Below are positions 61,313-64,000 of a stretch of 64,000 bases of DNA, in pieces. The position numbers and the translations under genes are program-made. This DNA is from Ignavibacteriales bacterium (GTDB lineage: Bacteria; Bacteroidota; Ignavibacteria; Ignavibacteriales; SURF-24): the NCBI GenBank assembly GCA_026390815.1, contig JAPLFH010000033.1:186001-250000 (forward strand), read 5' to 3'. Position 1 is the stretch's first letter. Each line of letters opens with the position of its first letter. Under the pieces are notes generated by a model. That model was given only the letters and a program-made list of their open reading frames with translations, did no database searches and was not told the DNA's origin.

Positions 61313-61558
61313 ATGAATGATTCATTTGAAAATTTTGCATTTACTGAAATTGATATTAAGGGAACTGGTTCCAGAAATATTATAAAATCTAAGGATGTAA
61401 ATATTTTGGGCAAAGCGGTTATCACTATTGATGAAGAAAGCAATAATGGAGTTAAAATAATTCTAAAAAAGGATGACAAAGAAAATATTAAAGAGATTAA
61501 GTTTGTTTGTTCCTGCGGGGAAACAAAGTCCGTTATTCTGGATTATTCTGACGAATAA
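61313..61558 (+). CDS. Small conserved-looking protein after cheB, unknown
   Basis: An 81-residue protein beginning one base after the cheB stop, implying coupling. It has a beta-rich look (DVNILGKAVITIDEESNNGV) and one cysteine pair in KFVCSCGETKSVILDY, which could bind metal if dimerised. No family is recognised. It is the last gene before the flagellar promoter region, so it belongs to the che transcript. Confidence 0.65.
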   Translation: MNDSFENFAFTEIDIKGTGSRNIIKSKDVNILGKAVITIDEESNNGVKIILKKDDKENIKEIKFVCSCGETKSVILDYSDE

Positions 61559-61632
61559 TTTACACCTGCACACATTTAGCCATTCTTTTATTCCGATTAC
61601 TAAATTTAGTTCATAGATTCTGAATATATCTG

Positions 61633-61649
61633 CTGGCACCACATTTGTC
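61633..61649 (+). promoter_or_regulatory. Candidate sigma-54 promoter of flgB
   Basis: CTGGCACCACATTTGTC matches the -24/-12 layout TGGCAC-N5-TTGC with GG (61635-61636), ten bases, then GT (61647-61648). It lies about 32 nt before ATG 61681, as expected for rod-gene transcription under sigma-54, and the NtrC-type activator is encoded in the same block. Confidence 0.5.
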
Positions 61650-61680
61650 CTTTTTGCTTTAACTTAAAAGCAAAAGCAAT

Positions 61681-62073
61681 ATGCCAGAACCAACGATAAA
61701 AGTTTTAGAAAGACTGATTTCATATTCAGCGTTACGGCAAAAAGTAATCAGTAAAAACATCGCTAATATTTCTACGCAAAATTACCAGCGCGAAGAAGTT
61801 AAATTTAACGATCTACTTACGGAAGGCATAAATGCAAATCTAAAAGCCACAGAAACCCAGCATTTTCAAAGTAAAAATTTATCATCAGCAGATCCATCAG
61901 AGTTTACCGTGGTAAAAGATACTGAGACAGAAATGTTATCCGGTATTAACAACGTTAATATCGATAAAGAAATGGCTGACCTGGCAGAAAATTCAATAAT
62001 GTATAAATTCGCTGCAAAAAAATTACAATTATATTTTAGATCTCTGCAAGAAGTAATTAAAGGACAAAGATAA
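61681..62073 (+). CDS. flgB: Flagellar basal-body rod protein FlgB
   Basis: A 130-residue proximal-rod subunit. N-terminal rod motif LERLISYSALRQKVISKNIANISTQNYQ, then a variable middle, and the C-terminal NVNIDKEMADLAENSIMYKF helix. Export is by the flagellar type III system without cleavage. It opens the rod gene run flgB-flgC-orf-fliE-fliF, each at very short spacing, and the candidate sigma-54 promoter lies directly upstream. Confidence 0.95.
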   Translation: MPEPTIKVLERLISYSALRQKVISKNIANISTQNYQREEVKFNDLLTEGINANLKATETQHFQSKNLSSADPSEFTVVKDTETEMLSGINNVNIDKEMADLAENSIMYKFAAKKLQLYFRSLQEVIKGQR

Positions 62074-62076
62074 AAT

Positions 62077-62568
62077 ATGAAGGTAGGTTTGAACTTCAAT
62101 GGTTTTAATATCAGCGCAAAAGGAATGAGCATCCAAAGAAAAAAAATGGATCTGGTTGCAGAAAATATTGCAAACATGGATACTACTAAGGCTGAAAATG
62201 GTAAACCTTACCAAAGGAAATTTCTTATTGTAAACTCCGAAAATAAATTACCCGGCATTGAATTAAATAAGAATTCAATTCAATTAAGAACAACTGACAT
62301 TGAGCATATCCGGCAGGAAGTTGTATTAGTGCCGGAAAATAATTCGGATTTACAAATAAATGGTAAGGAAATTGAAGACTCATCTACAGGTAGCCAAGTC
62401 TTTATGCCAGAACATCCGGATGCAAATGAAAAAGGTTATGTAACAATGCCTAATGTAAATATAATTACAGAAATGGTTGATATGATTGCTGCCTCCAGAG
62501 GATATGAATCGAACTTAACAGCTTTCAATGCTTCAAAACAAATGGCTAAAGATTCACTGGAGATATGA
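62077..62568 (+). CDS. flgC: Flagellar basal-body rod protein FlgC
   Basis: A 163-residue rod subunit. The N-terminal FNISAKGMSIQRKKMDLVAENIANMDT is the flagellar rod motif, and the C-terminal VTMPNVNIITEMVDMIAASRGYESNLTAF is the FlgC/FlgG-type end. It is 4 nt after flgB and overlaps the next small gene by 4 nt. Length and motifs are standard. Confidence 0.95.
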   Translation: MKVGLNFNGFNISAKGMSIQRKKMDLVAENIANMDTTKAENGKPYQRKFLIVNSENKLPGIELNKNSIQLRTTDIEHIRQEVVLVPENNSDLQINGKEIEDSSTGSQVFMPEHPDANEKGYVTMPNVNIITEMVDMIAASRGYESNLTAFNASKQMAKDSLEI

Positions 62569-62807
62569 GAATGAAAATTTCTACTAATGCAATTGGAAAT
62601 TATAATCCCTATCAAATTAATAATACGCTAAAAACAAACAGTGCTGCTCCAACCACAAAAGTTGATGCGGTAACAAAAGAAGAGAAAGAATTTTTTGTAC
62701 AGCTTTATCCGGAAAACAAAAAAGAAATAATGGATTATCATTTTTACAAATCTACAGGCAAAATGTCCGGTGTTGCCCTGGGATCAATTTTCGATAGAAG
62801 AGGTTAA
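62565..62807 (+). CDS. Small protein between flgC and fliE, unknown
   Basis: An 80-residue protein starting within the flgC stop (ATGA overlap), so coupled. It reads KISTNAIGNYNPYQINNTLK, then KEEKEFFVQLYPENKKEIMD, and ends TGKMSGVALGSIFDRRG. No known flagellar family is obvious; the position between rod genes suggests a rod-assembly or export-related protein. The fliE start follows immediately (1-nt gap). Confidence 0.68.
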   Translation: MRMKISTNAIGNYNPYQINNTLKTNSAAPTTKVDAVTKEEKEFFVQLYPENKKEIMDYHFYKSTGKMSGVALGSIFDRRG

Positions 62808-62808
62808 C

Positions 62809-63093
62809 ATGGGAATTGAAGGAATAGCCGGTTCAATAAAATTAATTTCACCGGAAAATACAATTGATAAAAGCAGCAGCCCGGGATTCGGAAATGTTTT
62901 TTCCGATTTTATGAAACAGGTAAACGAAGACCAGGCAACATCTAGCAGGATGTTAAATGATTTTGCTTCCGGAAATGGTGTGGAAATTCACGAAGTAATG
63001 ATAGCTGGTGAAAAAGCCAAAACCAGTTTAGACCTGCTTATGGAAATACGAAATAAATCAATTGATATGTTCAAAGAATTAAGTAGAATTTAA
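62809..63093 (+). CDS. fliE: Flagellar hook-basal body protein FliE
   Basis: A 94-residue MS-ring/rod junction protein. The C-terminal part has the family core SSRMLNDFASGNGVEIHEVMIAGEKAKTSLDLLMEIRNK-like pattern, seen as VEIHEVMIAGEKAKTSLDLL and EIRNKSIDMFKELSR. The start is ATG 62809 (AGAGG upstream); an in-frame Met 13 codons earlier overlaps the previous gene. It is followed by fliF after 4 nt. Confidence 0.93.
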   Translation: MGIEGIAGSIKLISPENTIDKSSSPGFGNVFSDFMKQVNEDQATSSRMLNDFASGNGVEIHEVMIAGEKAKTSLDLLMEIRNKSIDMFKELSRI

Positions 63094-63097
63094 AAAC

Positions 63098-64000
63098 GTG
63101 GAACAGAAAAATTCTTATCTTCAAAATATTTTTCAAATCTTTAATAAACTCTCCATCCAGCAGCGTTTGCTAATTGGTGGGGTTTTTATTGTTTCAATGT
63201 TCCTTTTTATACTCGTCCTTTTCTTTTTAAACGAACCCAACTATCAGGCATTGTATACAAACCTTGCCCAGGAAGATGCTTCTAAGGTTGTAGAATATCT
63301 TACCTCCCAAAAGATTCCGTATAAGATAGAAGATAATGGTCAAACCATCCGCGTTGCAAAAGAAAAAGTATATGAAGCGCGTTTAGCTCTTGCCGGCAAA
63401 GGCATTCCAAATAGCGGAATTGTTGGTTACGAAATTTTCGATAAGACAACAATGGGAATGTCTGAGTTCATGCAAAAACTTAACTACAAGAGGGCGCTCG
63501 AAGGTGAATTATCCAGAACAATAACCCAGCAGAATGGAATTGTTGGGGCAAGAGTACACATTGTTTTTCCTGCAAAATCTGTTTTTAAAGAAGAGCAAAA
63601 AGAACCAACTGCATCTGTGGTGCTAAAAATAAATCAATCGTTCGAGCTAACGCAGAATAATGTTTTAGCCATTTCTCATTTGATTGCCAGCAGCGTTGAA
63701 GGATTAACGCCAGCACGCGTTACCATAGTTGATACAAAGGGTAGATTACTATCAAAAGAATTGAATGATAATGCACTAAATGGATTTACAAGCAAACAAT
63801 ATGAAGTTAAGACAAACGTAGAGAATTATCTTGCAGGAAAAGCACAGAACATTCTGGATAATGTTTTGGGTTATGGCAATGCAATTGTAAAAGTTAATGC
63901 CGAACTGGATTTCAACCAGGTTGAAAAAACGATGGAACAATACGATCCGGAGTCTCAGGTAGCAATTAGTGAACAGACAAATAAAGCGGCAAGCGGCGGA
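63098..64000 (+). CDS. fliF: Flagellar MS-ring protein FliF (C-terminal part beyond window)
   Basis: Translation starts with GTG 63098 (MEQKNSYLQNIFQIFNKLS) and runs open for 301 codons to the window end, about half of the usual ~550 residues. An N-terminal membrane segment (LLIGGVFIVSMFLFILVLFF) is followed by the ring-building RBM domains: YQALYTNLAQEDASKVVEYL, ARLALAGKGIPNSGIVGYEI, ALEGELSRTITQQNGIVGAR and VTIVDTKGRLLSKEL. The 3' half with the second membrane helix and the FliG-binding end is missing. The only start available is GTG, 4 nt after fliE. Confidence 0.95.
   Translation, partial: MEQKNSYLQNIFQIFNKLSIQQRLLIGGVFIVSMFLFILVLFFLNEPNYQALYTNLAQEDASKVVEYLTSQKIPYKIEDNGQTIRVAKEKVYEARLALAGKGIPNSGIVGYEIFDKTTMGMSEFMQKLNYKRALEGELSRTITQQNGIVGARVHIVFPAKSVFKEEQKEPTASVVLKINQSFELTQNNVLAISHLIASSVEGLTPARVTIVDTKGRLLSKELNDNALNGFTSKQYEVKTNVENYLAGKAQNILDNVLGYGNAIVKVNAELDFNQVEKTMEQYDPESQVAISEQTNKAASGG

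Noticed and set aside
1-64000. tRNA or rRNA genes, prophage or insertion sequence
   Set aside because: No tRNA-like cloverleaf, rRNA segment, transposase or integrase was recognised by reading; a covariance-model scan would be the decisive test.

Overview
The window is an A+T-rich bacterial chromosome segment, read here as a motile, envelope-complex member of the Bacteroidetes/Chlorobi/Ignavibacteria side of the tree; an Ignavibacteria-type genome fits best. Pointers are a C-terminal type IX secretion sorting domain (13610-14833), a DUF5686/carboxypeptidase-regulatory outer-membrane protein, a HYC_CC_PP-type small protein beside a CusA-type RND pump, a homodimeric-E1 pyruvate dehydrogenase operon, and flagellar and chemotaxis genes, which most Bacteroidetes lack but some Ignavibacteria carry. 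This placement is inference; there is no rRNA gene in the window to settle it.

Layout. 1-3516 (minus): a truncated heavy-metal RND pump (CusA/CzcA type) and a small Cys-rich membrane protein. 3781-8003 (plus): RNase P RNA, then recJ, a YebC-type regulator, ruvC and ruvA. 8088-13392 (minus): FAH-family hydrolase, a secreted protein often labelled asparagine synthetase B, clpX and a TPR protein. 13610-22182: a secreted M14 carboxypeptidase (plus), then on the minus strand a SpoIIE-type phosphatase and the pyruvate dehydrogenase operon (aceE, aceF, lpdA). 22550-23162: a VapBC-like toxin-antitoxin pair. 23169-31443 (minus): mfd, an operon of ECF sigma factor, HEAT-fused anti-sigma factor and two beta-repeat DUF4097 proteins, and a DinB-like protein. 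31549-34422 (plus): DUF4160, DUF2442 and a nuclease-methyltransferase fusion, probably an accessory defence or modification island. 34510-45450: Tat lipoprotein amidohydrolase, thioredoxin-like protein, OmpA/TSP3 protein, a three-gene pilin-like operon, a TIGR01777 epimerase and the DUF5686 protein. 45506-51659: RRM protein, radA, MlaF-like ATPase, YbaK, GAF protein, AlkD-like and YbhB-like proteins.

52099-64000 (plus) is a motility block: a soluble histidine kinase and NtrC-type sigma-54 activator resembling FlgS/FlgR, then a HEAT protein, cheR, two cheY genes, a CheZ-like gene, cheA, cheB, and the flagellar rod/MS-ring genes flgB, flgC, fliE and fliF (cut by the window end). Two GG-N10-GT elements lie just upstream of the HEAT/che and flgB units, consistent with sigma-54 control by the adjacent regulator.

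The most unusual theme is the number of small palindromic repeat families. One (TCCCGAT..ATCGGGA) occurs about five times inside RNase P RNA. Another (CCTGCCTGCCGGTAGGCAGG) is inserted in frame twice in the RND pump and again between genes. A third (AGTAAGATTAAGAGTAAGA) lies between aceF and lpdA and also inside the aceE reading frame. A fourth (CAGAAAACAGAATTC) supplies the C-terminal tail of the DinB-like protein. These look like mobile or spreading elements tolerated inside genes and structured RNA.
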